A DNA stretch of 64,000 nt from Streptomyces luteogriseus (GCF_014205055.1 NZ_JACHMS010000001.1:6510001-6574000); one strand, 5' to 3'. Shown: positions 44,009 through 52,423, numbered from the stretch's first letter. Program-made: numbers and translations. The notes: generated by a model from the sequence alone, not told the origin.

Positions 44009-44629
44009 ATGCTGAAGGTGGGCCTGACCGGCGGCATCGGTGCCGGCAAGAGTGAGGTGTCACGGCTGCTCGTCGCGTGCGGAGCCGTGCTGATCGACGC
44101 GGACCGCATCGCGCGGGAGGTCGTCGCGCCCGGGACGCCGGGGCTGGCCTCGGTCGTCGAGGCCTTCGGGGAGGAGATCCTCGCCGCCGACGGCAGCCTG
44201 GACCGGCCCCGCCTCGGCGCCATCGTCTTCTCCGACGCGGAGAAGCTCTCCACCCTCAACTCGATCGTGCACCCCCTGGTGGGCACCCGTTCCCGCGAGC
44301 TGGAGGAGGCCGCCGCCAAGGACGCGGTGGTCCTCCACGACGTCCCGCTCCTCACGGAGAACGGCCTGGCGCCGCTGTACGACCTGGTGATCGTCGTCGA
44401 CGCCGCCCCCGAGACCCAGCTCGACCGGCTCGTACGGCTGCGCGGCATGACCGAGGAGGACGCCCGGGCACGGATGGCCGCCCAGGCGACGCGGGAGCAG
44501 CGCCGGGAGATCGCGGACATCGTGATCGACAACGACGTTCCGCTGGAGGAGCTGGAGCGGCGCGTGAAGGACGTGTGGGCCGAGCTGGTGCGCAGGTCGC
44601 AGGCGTCCCGGCCGTCTCCCGCGGAATAG
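44009..44629 (+). CDS. coaE: dephospho-CoA kinase
   Basis: This 206-aa kinase performs the last step of coenzyme A synthesis. It has the P-loop GLTGGIGAGKSEVS at residues 5-18, DADRIAREVV, HDVPLLTENG and QLDRLVRLRGMTEEDARARMAAQ with the lid arginines, ending in ADIVIDNDVPLEELE. Length is standard. TAAGCT lies 7 nt before the ATG at 44009 with no ribosome site, so this start is preferred over 43985 and the mRNA is probably leaderless. In some actinobacteria CoaE is fused to a GrpB-like domain; it is not here. Confidence 0.94.
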   Translation: MLKVGLTGGIGAGKSEVSRLLVACGAVLIDADRIAREVVAPGTPGLASVVEAFGEEILAADGSLDRPRLGAIVFSDAEKLSTLNSIVHPLVGTRSRELEEAAAKDAVVLHDVPLLTENGLAPLYDLVIVVDAAPETQLDRLVRLRGMTEEDARARMAAQATREQRREIADIVIDNDVPLEELERRVKDVWAELVRRSQASRPSPAE

Positions 44630-44679
44630 CGGCACCCCGTGGGGGCGTTGAACCCAGCCAGTGAGGGAAGGACTCTGCC

Positions 44680-45060
44680 GTGCCCGAGACCAGCGGTTCG
44701 ACCGGACCTACCCCGGAGACGCACGTCATCGACTTCCGTGCCGCCGAGCAACTCCTCGCGGCCCGGGATCCGCGGGGCGCGGTGAAGCTGCTCGACGGCG
44801 TCATCGCCACGCACCCGGAGAACACCGCGGCCCGGCTGCTGCGGGCACGGGCCTTCTTCGCGGCGGCGCAGCTGAGGCCGGCGGAGCTCGAGTTCCAGAT
44901 CGTCCTGGAGCGGGAGCCGGACAACGCGTTCGCACACTTCGCTCTCGGCCGGACGTACGAGCGCCAGGGCCGACCCGACCAGGCGAAGCGCCATTTCCGC
45001 CTGGCGGCCGCGCTGGATCCGAATCCTGAGTTCCTGAAGGCCGCGCGCTTCGACTCGTGA
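44680..45060 (+). CDS. tetratricopeptide repeat protein
   Basis: This 126-aa protein has a GTG start with GAAGGA upstream. Three helix pairs match TPR units: IDFRAAEQLLAARDPRGAVKLLDGVIATHPEN, TAARLLRARAFFAAAQLRPAELEFQIVLEREPDN and AFAHFALGRTYERQGRPDQAKRHFRLAAALDPN. It has no signal peptide, so it is probably a cytoplasmic adaptor. It lies 50 bp after coaE on the same strand and may be co-transcribed. The partner is unknown. Confidence 0.88.
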   Translation: MPETSGSTGPTPETHVIDFRAAEQLLAARDPRGAVKLLDGVIATHPENTAARLLRARAFFAAAQLRPAELEFQIVLEREPDNAFAHFALGRTYERQGRPDQAKRHFRLAAALDPNPEFLKAARFDS

Positions 45061-45079
45061 CCAGCCGCTCCCGCCCGCG

Positions 45080-45343
45080 TCAGGGGCGTTCGTCCGGCGG
45101 CTGGTACGGCGGGATGTCGCGGCCCGGCTGGTAGTGCGGGCCCTGGCGGATGTGCCGGAGGACGACGGCCAGGTCGACCGTGACGACCAGCAGCAGCACA
45201 CCGCAGGCGATGGCCCAGCCGCTCCGCCCGGCGATCGCGAACGCCACCGTCCCGAAGAGCGCCCAGACCAGCCCCCACAGGCTCAGCCAGAAGCGCGCCC
45301 GCAGGGCACTGCGCGCGGTCCGCGGTTCACTGCCGGTACGCAT
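45080..45343 (-). CDS. DUF6343 family small membrane protein
   Basis: This 87-aa protein has two hydrophobic segments, FWLSLWGLVWALFGTVAFAIAG and GWAIACGVLLLVVTVDLAVVL, between a basic N-terminus (MRTGSEPRTARSALRAR) and a C-terminal tail HIRQGPHYQPGRDIPPYQPP. This tail is the signature of DUF6343 in Streptomyces. It faces the TPR gene convergently. Function is unknown. Confidence 0.8.
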   Translation of the reverse strand: MRTGSEPRTARSALRARFWLSLWGLVWALFGTVAFAIAGRSGWAIACGVLLLVVTVDLAVVLRHIRQGPHYQPGRDIPPYQPPDERP

Positions 45344-45417
45344 CGTCGATCACCACTCCTACGTGCAACGTACTCTTCGTGGCGAGGGTTCACCAAGGTC
45401 GACAGGGGGAGCCGCGC

Positions 45418-46329
45418 ATGCTGCCGGACGCCGACACACTGCCCGAGATCCTGCTCGACCTGGCGGTGCCGCACGAGGACATCAACGACCTGGTCGCCCT
45501 GCGGCGGACACTCACCGCCGACGCCCGGGCCATGGGGCTCCTGGAGGAGTGCGTCGAGGACCTGGTACGGGACATCGGCGAGACCGGCGTCGAGGTGCCG
45601 CTCGCCGAGCGCGTCGCCGAAGCCCCGGCCGCGCTGGGCCCGTACTTCGCCGTGTTCGTGTTCGTCGCGGCGTTGCCCCGCACCCGCGCGTATCACCGCG
45701 AGCGGGGAGTCCCGGCCGACGTCAGCCGCCGGACCCTCGCCGACCTGGGGCGGAACATGGCGTTCCATCGACGGCGGCGCGGCAGCGGAGGGGTGGAGGT
45801 CCCGCAATGGCTCACCCGCCACTTCCGGGGCGGGCTGTACCAGCTGGGACGGCTCCAGTTCGAGCGGGCCCGGCTCGGGCAGCGGTCGGGTCGGGCGGTG
45901 GCGGCGGCCGGCCTGGACGCGGCACCGGGGGACCCCTGCCTCAACCTGCACATCCCGGACTTCCACGGGACGCTGTCACCGGCGGCCTGTGACCGTTCCC
46001 TGCGACTCGCGCGGGAGTTCTTCGCCCGTCATTTCCCATGGGAGCGACATCGGGTCGCGGTGTGCCACTCCTGGCTGCTCGACCCGCAGCTGAAACGCCA
46101 CCTCGACCCCGACTCCAACATCGTCCGGTTCCAGGAACGCTTCGAGCCCGGCCGTGACCCCGGCGAAGAGCCGGAACCGGCGGACACCGAGCCGGTCCGC
46201 TTCGTCTTCGGAGACCCGGACCTGCCGGCGGCCGGCCTGCCGCGGCGTACGTCCCTGGAGCGGGCGGTGGGGGACCATCTGCGGGCGGGCGGCCACTGGT
46301 ACATGGGGCACGGCTGGTTCCGGCTGTAG
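45418..46329 (+). CDS. acyltransferase-like protein (DUF5596 / GNAT_C type)
   Basis: This 303-aa protein begins MLPDADTLPEILLDLAVPHEDINDL, with CAGGGGGA 7 nt upstream. The N-terminal 120 residues are helical and the C-terminal half contains LQFERARLGQ, LNLHIPDFHGTLSPAACDRSLRLAREFFARHFP, CHSWLLDPQLKRHLDPDSNIVRFQERFE and HLRAGGHWYMGHGWF. I recognise this as the actinobacterial family annotated as acyltransferase domain (DUF5596 with a GNAT-like C-terminus). No canonical acetyl-CoA motif is obvious, so catalytic activity is uncertain. It is transcribed alone. Confidence 0.75.
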   Translation: MLPDADTLPEILLDLAVPHEDINDLVALRRTLTADARAMGLLEECVEDLVRDIGETGVEVPLAERVAEAPAALGPYFAVFVFVAALPRTRAYHRERGVPADVSRRTLADLGRNMAFHRRRRGSGGVEVPQWLTRHFRGGLYQLGRLQFERARLGQRSGRAVAAAGLDAAPGDPCLNLHIPDFHGTLSPAACDRSLRLAREFFARHFPWERHRVAVCHSWLLDPQLKRHLDPDSNIVRFQERFEPGRDPGEEPEPADTEPVRFVFGDPDLPAAGLPRRTSLERAVGDHLRAGGHWYMGHGWFRL

Positions 46330-46454
46330 CCGACCGGCCCCTGCCGCGGTCTCAACTCCCCTTTCCCACCGTCTTGTTCACTCGGAAGGGTGAAGAGGGT
46401 CATCGCGGGAACGGGTGTGCGGACGCGGTCCGTTGGACGGGCATGGAGATGAAC

Positions 46455-47135
46455 ATGCGTGAGGGGTACGAGGGGACGGGACCCGGGGCCATCACTCCGG
46501 ACGGCTGCGCGGTGGAGTTCTACTCACGGCTGCCCGTCGGGGACGAACCAGACATCATCGCCGCCGCGGTCCCCGAGGGCGCGCGCATCCTGGAGCTCGG
46601 CAGCGGGGTCGGACGCATGACCCACGCACTGCTGGAGCGCGGGTTCACGGTCACGGCGGTGGACGAATCCGCACCGATGCTGGAGCGCGTGCGCGGCGCG
46701 CGGACGATATGCAGCCCGATCGAGGACCTGCGTCTGGGCGAGACGTTCGACGTGGTGCTGCTCGCGTCGTTCCTCGTGCACGCGGGGGACGCCGAGGTGC
46801 GGCGCGGTCTGCTGCGCACCTGCGTGCGCCATGTCGCGGAGGGCGGCTGCGTGCTGATCCAGCGGGAGGGCGAGGACTACCACGAGAACGTGCCGCGGGA
46901 GCGCAGGGACCCCAGCGGCTTCACGCTGCGGATCGCGTCCGCGGAGCCGCTCGGCGACGGGGTCAACTCGGTCCGCGCGGAGTACGAGTTCCCTGACGCG
47001 GTCTGGACCCATACGTTCCGGGCGCGACCGCTGACCAAGGAACAGTTCGAGGAGGCCCTGGACGAGGCGGGCCTGAGGGTGGACCGCTACCTGACCGAGG
47101 ACCGGATATGGGTGCGGGCGGTGGCGGCGGTCTAG
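46455..47135 (+). CDS. class I SAM-dependent methyltransferase
   Basis: This 226-aa protein carries motif I RILELGSGVGRMTHALLERG (about residues 43-62), the acidic motif in VTAVDESAPMLERV and CSPIEDLRLGETFDVVLLASFLVHAG. The substrate-binding region includes REGEDYHENVP. The start at 46455 is preferred because GGAG (46445-46448) is 6 nt upstream; ATGs at 46443 and 46449 are in frame and possible. It is a cytoplasmic small-molecule methyltransferase of unknown substrate, with no clear partner nearby. Confidence 0.85.
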   Translation: MREGYEGTGPGAITPDGCAVEFYSRLPVGDEPDIIAAAVPEGARILELGSGVGRMTHALLERGFTVTAVDESAPMLERVRGARTICSPIEDLRLGETFDVVLLASFLVHAGDAEVRRGLLRTCVRHVAEGGCVLIQREGEDYHENVPRERRDPSGFTLRIASAEPLGDGVNSVRAEYEFPDAVWTHTFRARPLTKEQFEEALDEAGLRVDRYLTEDRIWVRAVAAV

Positions 47136-47319
47136 GCGACCCGATGCGCGGAGCCTGCCGGCGGGAGCGGAGTTGAGGCGTTTGAGCGACTACGACCGCA
47201 CCCTCCGGAGGGAGAGTGGGACGACGCCCTGCCCCGAGGAGAGGCTTCAACGGCTCTGCCCTTGACGGGCGGTGGGGCGAGGGGGCCGGGGAAACGTTCT
47301 GGTCGACGTCTCTCCGGCG

Positions 47320-47350
47320 GCGATGAGTTCCGGGGTGCGGGCCGGTCTAC
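47320..47350 (+). promoter_or_regulatory. ECF-sigma-like promoter upstream of the DoxX gene
   Basis: GCGATGAGTT (47320-47329) is followed after exactly 14 nt by GGTCTAC (47344-47350), 42 nt before the ATG. The same two boxes with the same spacing occur before the DUF899 gene (62309-62339). The GGTC downstream box resembles the CGTC/GGTC -10 elements of ECF sigma factors. The assignment is inference from the two copies. Confidence 0.45.
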
Positions 47351-47391
47351 CTCTCCGACACCAGCGCGGACCGCTTCCCCAGGAGACCTCC

Positions 47392-47853
47392 ATGTCCGAG
47401 ACCACCCCCACCGTCGCCGCCGACCCCACCCCGGCCGGCGTCGTCATCGCCGAGTCCGCGACCGCACGCGGGCGGCGCGCCCGGATCGCACTGCGCACGC
47501 TGCAGGTGCTGATCGCCCTCTTCTACGCCGTTCCGAGCGCCCTGCCCAAACTGATCGGGCACGCGTCGGCCGCCGAGTCGTTCGAGCGGCTCGGCTGGGG
47601 CAGCGCCGGGATGTACACCATCGGCGCGCTCGAACTGGCCGGGGCGATCGCCCTGTTGATCCCGGTGCTCCAGTCGGTGGCGGCGATGGCACTGAGCGCG
47701 TTGATGGTGGGGGCGTTCGTCGTGCAGATAACCGTCTTCGACGGGCAGTACGCGGCGACGCCGCTGATCCTCATCGTGCCGCTCGTCCTCATCGCGTGGG
47801 CGCGGCGGGGCCGCAACGCGGATCTGCTCCGGCTGCTGCGGGGACGGGCGTGA
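47392..47853 (+). CDS. DoxX family membrane protein
   Basis: This 153-aa protein has four hydrophobic segments: ALRTLQVLIALFYAVPSALPKLIG, GSAGMYTIGALELAGAIALLIPV, SVAAMALSALMVGAFVVQITVF and TPLILIVPLVLIAWA, the DoxX/DoxD arrangement. The N-terminal 35 residues are polar. AGGAG lies 6 nt before the ATG. DoxX proteins are linked to redox and thiol stress in actinobacteria; the activity here is unknown. Confidence 0.88.
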   Translation: MSETTPTVAADPTPAGVVIAESATARGRRARIALRTLQVLIALFYAVPSALPKLIGHASAAESFERLGWGSAGMYTIGALELAGAIALLIPVLQSVAAMALSALMVGAFVVQITVFDGQYAATPLILIVPLVLIAWARRGRNADLLRLLRGRA

Positions 47854-47966
47854 CCGGGTGCGACAGGGATGCGGCCGGGGCGCTTTCGGCTCCGGCGGCG
47901 TCCGGGGAGGGTCGAGGAGCCGCCCCGGACCCCGGTCGGCGGGGTGATGAGGGCTCCTCGCCCCGC

Positions 47967-48569
47967 TCACGGCCTCGGTTCGCCCGGGACGCTGCCGAAT
48001 CCCTTGCCGGGAACAGGGCCGGGGCCGGACACGCTGCCCGGCCCGGTCACCCCACGCAGGCGTTCCATCTCGCGGCGGTCGCGCTTCGTCGGGCGGCCCG
48101 CGCCGCGGTCCCGGATGCCGGCGGGGGCGACGGCCTCGCGGGGCGGGGGCGGCGGAGAGTTGTCGATATAGCACTGGGCGGCCACGGGAGGCCCGACCCG
48201 CTTGCGGATGAGCCGCGTGACGACGACGACCCGCTCTCGGCCCTCGTGCCGCAGACGCACCTCGTCACCGACGCGGACGCCGTGCGCGGGCTTCACGCGC
48301 TCGCCGTTGACACGCACGTGGCCGCCCCGGCAGGCGGTGGCGCCCATGGAGCGGGTCTTGACGAGGCGCACGGACCAGATCCAGCTGTCTACGCGCACCG
48401 TCGTGGCGCCCTGCGGACCCGCGGCCTCGGCAGCGGCGATCGCGGCGGCGACCTTCGGATCCGGGGACTTCGCATCCCCGTTCCCGGAGCCGCCCGTGCC
48501 CTCGGGGGACTCGGGTGCCGCGTCTTCGGTCCCGTCCGCCCCCTCGTACTGCGCACCTTGAGAAGCCAT
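47967..48569 (-). CDS. S4-domain RNA-binding protein (Hsp15-like)
   Basis: This 200-aa protein has a disordered acidic N-terminus of about 60 residues, then an S4 domain: TTVRVDSWIWSVRLVKTRSMGATACRGGHVRVNGERVKPAHGVRVGDEVRLRHEGRE. A basic tail RDRGAGRPTKRDRREMERLRG resembles Hsp15, which recycles stalled 50S subunits carrying peptidyl-tRNA. TAAGGT lies 7 nt before the ATG at 48569 and there is no good ribosome site, so a leaderless transcript is likely. The N-terminal extension is longer than in Hsp15. Confidence 0.85.
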   Translation of the reverse strand: MASQGAQYEGADGTEDAAPESPEGTGGSGNGDAKSPDPKVAAAIAAAEAAGPQGATTVRVDSWIWSVRLVKTRSMGATACRGGHVRVNGERVKPAHGVRVGDEVRLRHEGRERVVVVTRLIRKRVGPPVAAQCYIDNSPPPPPREAVAPAGIRDRGAGRPTKRDRREMERLRGVTGPGSVSGPGPVPGKGFGSVPGEPRP

Positions 48570-48647
48570 GTCCCCGACCTTAGTCCTCCGCGTCATCCCG
48601 CCGGGCGGGATATCCCGGCCCAGCGGCAACTCCCCAAAACTTATTTT

Positions 48648-48687
48648 GCAAAAACTCTTTTGCCAAGTGCCCTGGGCGGCCTAACCT
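48648..48687 (+). promoter_or_regulatory. operator and leaderless promoter of the ArsR-MFS operon
   Basis: The inverted repeat GCAAAA (48648-48653) and TTTTGC (48658-48663) stands out as AT-rich. TTTGCC (48659-48664) and TAACCT (48682-48687) form a 17-bp-spaced promoter whose -10 ends 6 nt before the ATG. The operator covers the -35, as expected for autorepression by the ArsR-type product. Confidence 0.6.
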
Positions 48688-48693
48688 CCCGGC

Positions 48694-49494
48694 ATGGACA
48701 GCGACGAGCACCAGCGCGTACTCGATCCCGAGCACGACACCGCCGCTCTGAAGGCCCTCACGCACCCTTTGCGTATCCAGCTGCTCGGGCTGCTGCGGCA
48801 GGACGGGCCCGCCACGGCGAGTGAACTGGCCGCGCGGACGGGGGAGTCGTCGGCGTCGGCCAGCTATCACCTGCGGGTGCTGGCGAAGTACGCGTTCATC
48901 GCCGAGGCCGAGCACCGCGACGGGCGGGAGCGGCGCTGGCGGGCGCTGCACACCGTCACGTCCTGGAGCAACGAGACGATGGAGTCCACCGCGGCGGGCC
49001 GGGCCTTCGTCAGCCTGGCGCGACGACGGCAGATCGACCACCTGGAGAGGTCCCTGGCCCGGCACGAGGCGGACATGGCCGCCGGGCGGCTCGGCGAGGA
49101 GTGGGTGGAGGCGTCGGGCATCAGTGACCTCATGCCCCGGCTGACGGCCGAGTCGCTCAGCGAGCTCTTCGGCACCGTCGCGGCGAAGCTGGAGGAGCTG
49201 ACCGCCCGGGACGCGGACGATCCACGCGCCGAACGTGTCGTGGTCCTCGCCGCCGGGCTGCCGCTCGCCCCGCACGAACCCGCCGGCCCTGCCCCCGCGG
49301 ATTCCGTCCCCGAGGCCTCCGCCCCCGCAGGCTCCGCCCTCCCTGACCCCGCGCCCGAAGACCCGGCCCCCGAGGACTCCGTCTCGGAAGCCCCCGTACA
49401 GGGAGCCCCCTGCCCGGCAGACCCCGACCCCCTCGACGGCGTCCCGGACGGCCCGCCGCGCGAAGGCATCGATCCCGCAGACCTCAACCCGTGA
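48694..49494 (+). CDS. ArsR-family transcriptional regulator with long acidic tail
   Basis: This 266-aa protein has an N-terminal winged helix: DTAALKALTHPLRIQLLGLLRQDGPATASELAARTGESSASASYHLRVLAKYAFIAEA (residues 10-70). The middle is helical and similar to other MFS-linked ArsR-type repressors. The last 70 residues are a proline/alanine/acid-rich low-complexity tail (PAPADSVPEASAPAGSALPDP onward) not normal for the family. No metal-binding CxC motif is seen near the recognition helix, so the inducer is probably not arsenite. Its stop overlaps the transporter start (GTGA), making one operon. It likely represses itself and the transporter. Confidence 0.88.
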   Translation: MDSDEHQRVLDPEHDTAALKALTHPLRIQLLGLLRQDGPATASELAARTGESSASASYHLRVLAKYAFIAEAEHRDGRERRWRALHTVTSWSNETMESTAAGRAFVSLARRRQIDHLERSLARHEADMAAGRLGEEWVEASGISDLMPRLTAESLSELFGTVAAKLEELTARDADDPRAERVVVLAAGLPLAPHEPAGPAPADSVPEASAPAGSALPDPAPEDPAPEDSVSEAPVQGAPCPADPDPLDGVPDGPPREGIDPADLNP

Positions 49495-50804
49495 CGCCGC
49501 TCATGACCGGGCCGCCCGGGGAGCGGACCGCCCGGCGCCGGTACGTCACCGTCTGCGTGCTCCTCTGGCTGCCGCCGGGCCTGGGCCTGGCCACGATGGT
49601 CCTGCTGTTCAGCGAGCGTGGCATGTCCCTCGCCGCGATCGCCGGACTGTTCGCCGCGCACTCGCTGACCGTGGCCGCACTGGAACTGCCCACAGGAGGC
49701 CTCTCGGACGTCCTCGGACGCCGGCCGGTCCTGGCCGCGGCCGGTGTGCTCAACGTGGTCGCCTTCGCGCTCGTCGGCGTCGGCACCACCGCCTGGCTGC
49801 TCACCGCGGGCATGGTCCTCATGGGTGCGGCCCGTGCCCTGGCCAGTGGTACCGCCGAGGCCTGGTACGTCGACACCGTCCAGGTGTGCTCCGGCCCGGA
49901 CGCCGAGCTGCGCACCGGCCTGGCCCGGGGCGGCACCGCGACCTCCGCCGCGCTCGCGGCCGGCATTCTGCTGGGCGGAGCCCTGCCCTGGTTGCTGGGC
50001 CTGGGACCCGGCCTCGGTGCCCGGCTGAGTGAGGCGACCTCCGGGGCGGTGCTGCCCCTGTCCGTCCCGCTGCTGCTGGGGGCCGCGCTGCGGATCGTCT
50101 TCGTCGCCTATGTGCTGACCGCCCTGCGGGAGCCCCCGCGACCACCGGCGACCCTGCGGTCCGTGCTGCGCGGCGTCCCCGCCACCGTGCTGGACGGACT
50201 GCGGCTGGGCGGCCGGGACACGGTCGTCCGGCGGGTCCTCCTCGGCGCCGCGGCGGCCGGCAGCGCCCTGGCCGCGATCGAACTGCTCGTGCCGGTCCGC
50301 ACCGCCGCCCTGACCGGCGCGACCGCCTCCGGAGCGATGGTCTACGCCGCCCTGGCCTGTGCGGGTTTCGTCTGCTCCGGTATCGGAAGCCACCTCGCGC
50401 CGCTCACCGCCCGGGCGGCAGGGAGCGGCCAACGGGCCGTGCTGGTCAGTCTCGCGGCCGGTGCGGGCGGCCTGCTGCTGCTCGGGGTCACCGCGTCGTC
50501 CGTCCACCCGGCGGCCACGGCCCTCGCGGTCGTCGGCTTCGGACTGGTCTACCTCGGCCTCGGCGCGGCGGCCCCGAACGAGAGCGAACTGCTGCACCGC
50601 AGGGTCTCCGGCGCGGGCCGCGCCACCGCCCTGTCCGTCCAGTCCCTCGCCCAGCAACTGGTCGGCGCGCTCACGGGCCTGGCCGTCGGGGCGCTGCGCC
50701 CGGGCCCTCTGCCCTGGCTGCTGACGAGTGCCCTCCTGCTGTCCGGGGCTCTGCTCTGGCGGGGCCGGAGGGGTGAGCGGGCCGTGCGGGTCACCGGTTC
50801 CTGA
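49491..50804 (+). CDS. MFS transporter
   Basis: This 437-aa protein has about 12 hydrophobic segments, beginning VCVLLWLPPGLGLATMVLLF. The loop between helices 2 and 3 reads GGLSDVLGRRPVL, the canonical MFS GxxxDRxGRRxx motif with the arginine pair. It is a proton-driven efflux or uptake carrier in the membrane. The GTG start lies within the stop of the ArsR gene, so the repressor probably responds to the transported compound, which is unknown. A long palindrome follows the gene. Confidence 0.88.
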   Translation: MTPLMTGPPGERTARRRYVTVCVLLWLPPGLGLATMVLLFSERGMSLAAIAGLFAAHSLTVAALELPTGGLSDVLGRRPVLAAAGVLNVVAFALVGVGTTAWLLTAGMVLMGAARALASGTAEAWYVDTVQVCSGPDAELRTGLARGGTATSAALAAGILLGGALPWLLGLGPGLGARLSEATSGAVLPLSVPLLLGAALRIVFVAYVLTALREPPRPPATLRSVLRGVPATVLDGLRLGGRDTVVRRVLLGAAAAGSALAAIELLVPVRTAALTGATASGAMVYAALACAGFVCSGIGSHLAPLTARAAGSGQRAVLVSLAAGAGGLLLLGVTASSVHPAATALAVVGFGLVYLGLGAAAPNESELLHRRVSGAGRATALSVQSLAQQLVGALTGLAVGALRPGPLPWLLTSALLLSGALLWRGRRGERAVRVTGS

Positions 50805-50814
50805 GCCCACGGGC

Positions 50815-50850
50815 GGGGCGGGTCCGCGGCGGCCGCCGCGGACCCGCCCC
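50815..50850. terminator. 36-nt perfect palindrome after the MFS gene
   Basis: The 18 bases 50815-50832 (GGGGCGGGTCCGCGGCGG) are followed immediately by their exact complement, 50833-50850. It would form an 18-bp stem with hardly any loop; there is no T-tract. It most likely ends the ArsR-MFS transcript and protects the 3' end. Confidence 0.7.
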
Positions 50851-50889
50851 CATGACGACGGTGACCCCACCTGCGCCTACGGTGGAGTG

Positions 50890-51594
50890 ATGGACGCCAG
50901 CGGCCTGCCCCTCCTCGACCGGCGCATCACGGACTGCCGGGCCTGCCCGCGGCTGGTCTCCTGGCGCGAGGAGACGGCCCGTGCCAAGCGAGCGGCCTTC
51001 GCGGACTGGACGTACTGGGCCCGGCCGGTCCCCGGTTTCGGGCCGGTGGACGCCCGGCTGCTGATCGTGGGACTCGCCCCCGCCGCCCACGGCGGCAACC
51101 GCACCGGCCGGATGTTCACCGGCGACCGCTCCGGGGACGTCCTCTACGAGGCGCTGTACGACGTGGGCCTCGCCTCCCAGCCGACCGCCGTGCACGCCCA
51201 TGACGGCCTGGAGCTGTACGGCGTGCGCGTCACCTCGCCCGTGCACTGCGCCCCGCCCGCCAACAAACCCACCCCCGAGGAACGGGACACCTGCCGTCCC
51301 TGGCTCGTGCAGGAACTGCGGCTGCTGCGCCCGACCCTGCGGGCCGTGGTCGTGCTCGGCGCCTTCGGATGGCAGGCCGCGCTGCCCGCGTTCGCCGAGG
51401 CCGGCTGGCCCGTGCCCCGGCCGCGCCCCGCCTTCTCGCACGGTGCCCGCTTCCGTCTCGACGGCCTGGAGCTCTACGGCTGCTACCACGTCAGCCAGCG
51501 CAACACCTTCACCGGACGGCTCACCCCCACCATGCTGCGGGACGTCCTGCGGACGGCCGGGCGGGCGGCGGGCCTGACCACCGGAAGCGGCTAG
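50890..51594 (+). CDS. uracil-DNA glycosylase, family 5 (UdgB-like)
   Basis: This 234-aa protein has the Fe-S cysteine pair CRACPRL near residue 16 and further cysteines in VHCAPPANKPTPEERDTCRPWL, the family 4/5 layout. Motif 1 is LLIVGLAPAAHGGNRTGRMFTGDRSGD, in which alanine replaces the usual catalytic Asp/Asn, as in family 5, and motif 2 is HVSQRNTFTGRL. It removes uracil and other deaminated bases from DNA. TACGGT ends 6 nt before the ATG, suggesting a leaderless mRNA. It overlaps the convergent GntR gene by 4 bp. Confidence 0.88.
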   Translation: MDASGLPLLDRRITDCRACPRLVSWREETARAKRAAFADWTYWARPVPGFGPVDARLLIVGLAPAAHGGNRTGRMFTGDRSGDVLYEALYDVGLASQPTAVHAHDGLELYGVRVTSPVHCAPPANKPTPEERDTCRPWLVQELRLLRPTLRAVVVLGAFGWQAALPAFAEAGWPVPRPRPAFSHGARFRLDGLELYGCYHVSQRNTFTGRLTPTMLRDVLRTAGRAAGLTTGSG

Positions 51595-52247
51595 GGGGCC
51601 GCCTCCTCGCCGAACAGGTGGCGCACCGTGGAGCGGTAGTTGGTCCGCACGTGCGTCAGCGCGTGCGCACGGGCCCGCTCCGGGTCGCCCGAGGCGATCG
51701 CCTCGTACAGCTCACGGTGCTCCACGAGGAGCTGGGGCCACTCCTCGTTGCGCCGGGTCATCCACCGCAGCCGCCCGGCGACCGGTTCCAGGGCCTCGGT
51801 CAGCAGGCTGTTGCCGGCCATCGCCACGATGCGGTCGTGCAGCCGGCTGTTGACGTCGGTGATCGCCTCGGCGTCCCCGGCCTCGGTGGCGGCGGCGGCA
51901 CGGTCGATCAGCTCCTGGACCTCGGCCAGGTCCTCCTGTGTCGCGCGGGACGCGGCGAGTCCGGCGGCGTAGACCTCCAGGGCTTCTCGCAGTTCGAACA
52001 GTTCCTTGACGTCGGTCGGAGTGAGGCGGCGTACTACCGTGCGGCGGGGTGTCTCGAAGTGGACGAAGCCCTCCGCCACGAGGGCCCGGATCGCCTCCCG
52101 GACCGGCACGCGCGACACACCGAAACGCTCCGCCAGTTCGCGTTCGACCAGGCGGTCTCCCGGACGGAGGCTGCCCGCGATGATCTCCTGGCGCAGATCG
52201 GCCGTGACGCGTTCGCGTACCGCTCCGAGGGGTTCGATCTTCGTCAT
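51591..52247 (-). CDS. GntR-family regulator, FCD subfamily
   Basis: This 218-aa regulator starts MTKIEPLGAVRERVTADLRQEIIAGSLRPGDRLVERELAERFGVSRVPVREAIRALVAEGFV, the GntR winged helix. The C-terminal FCD domain (LFELREALEVYAAGLAA, DVNSRLHDRIVAMAGN, EHRELYEAIASGDPERARAHALTHV) has the histidines that bind metal and ligand. It lies divergent to an NCS1 permease gene, and the palindrome TTTGGTATACCAAA between them is a typical FCD operator. It probably represses the permease-racemase operon until a ureide, hydantoin or purine-derived ligand binds. An upstream ATG at 52256 is also in frame. Confidence 0.9.
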   Translation of the reverse strand: MTKIEPLGAVRERVTADLRQEIIAGSLRPGDRLVERELAERFGVSRVPVREAIRALVAEGFVHFETPRRTVVRRLTPTDVKELFELREALEVYAAGLAASRATQEDLAEVQELIDRAAAATEAGDAEAITDVNSRLHDRIVAMAGNSLLTEALEPVAGRLRWMTRRNEEWPQLLVEHRELYEAIASGDPERARAHALTHVRTNYRSTVRHLFGEEAAP

Positions 52248-52339
52248 GCAGCCCATCTTCGTCGACGCGAGGGGTCTTTTACGCAGCGTTAACAAGAGCG
52301 ATATCGGTCGGAACGGTTGACGACGAGACCATGACGCAG

Positions 52340-52353
52340 TTTGGTATACCAAA
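52340..52353. promoter_or_regulatory. GntR/FCD operator
   Basis: TTTGGTATACCAAA is a perfect 14-bp palindrome containing TGGTATACCA, the class of site bound by FCD-type GntR repressors. It is 71 bp upstream of the permease start and 93 bp from the regulator start. Confidence 0.7.
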
Positions 52354-52423
52354 CACCTCGCAGGGTGGCCGTCCGCAGCCCTGTAGAGCAGTCCTCCGTC
52401 GTCCCCTTGCTCTGGAGGCCCCC

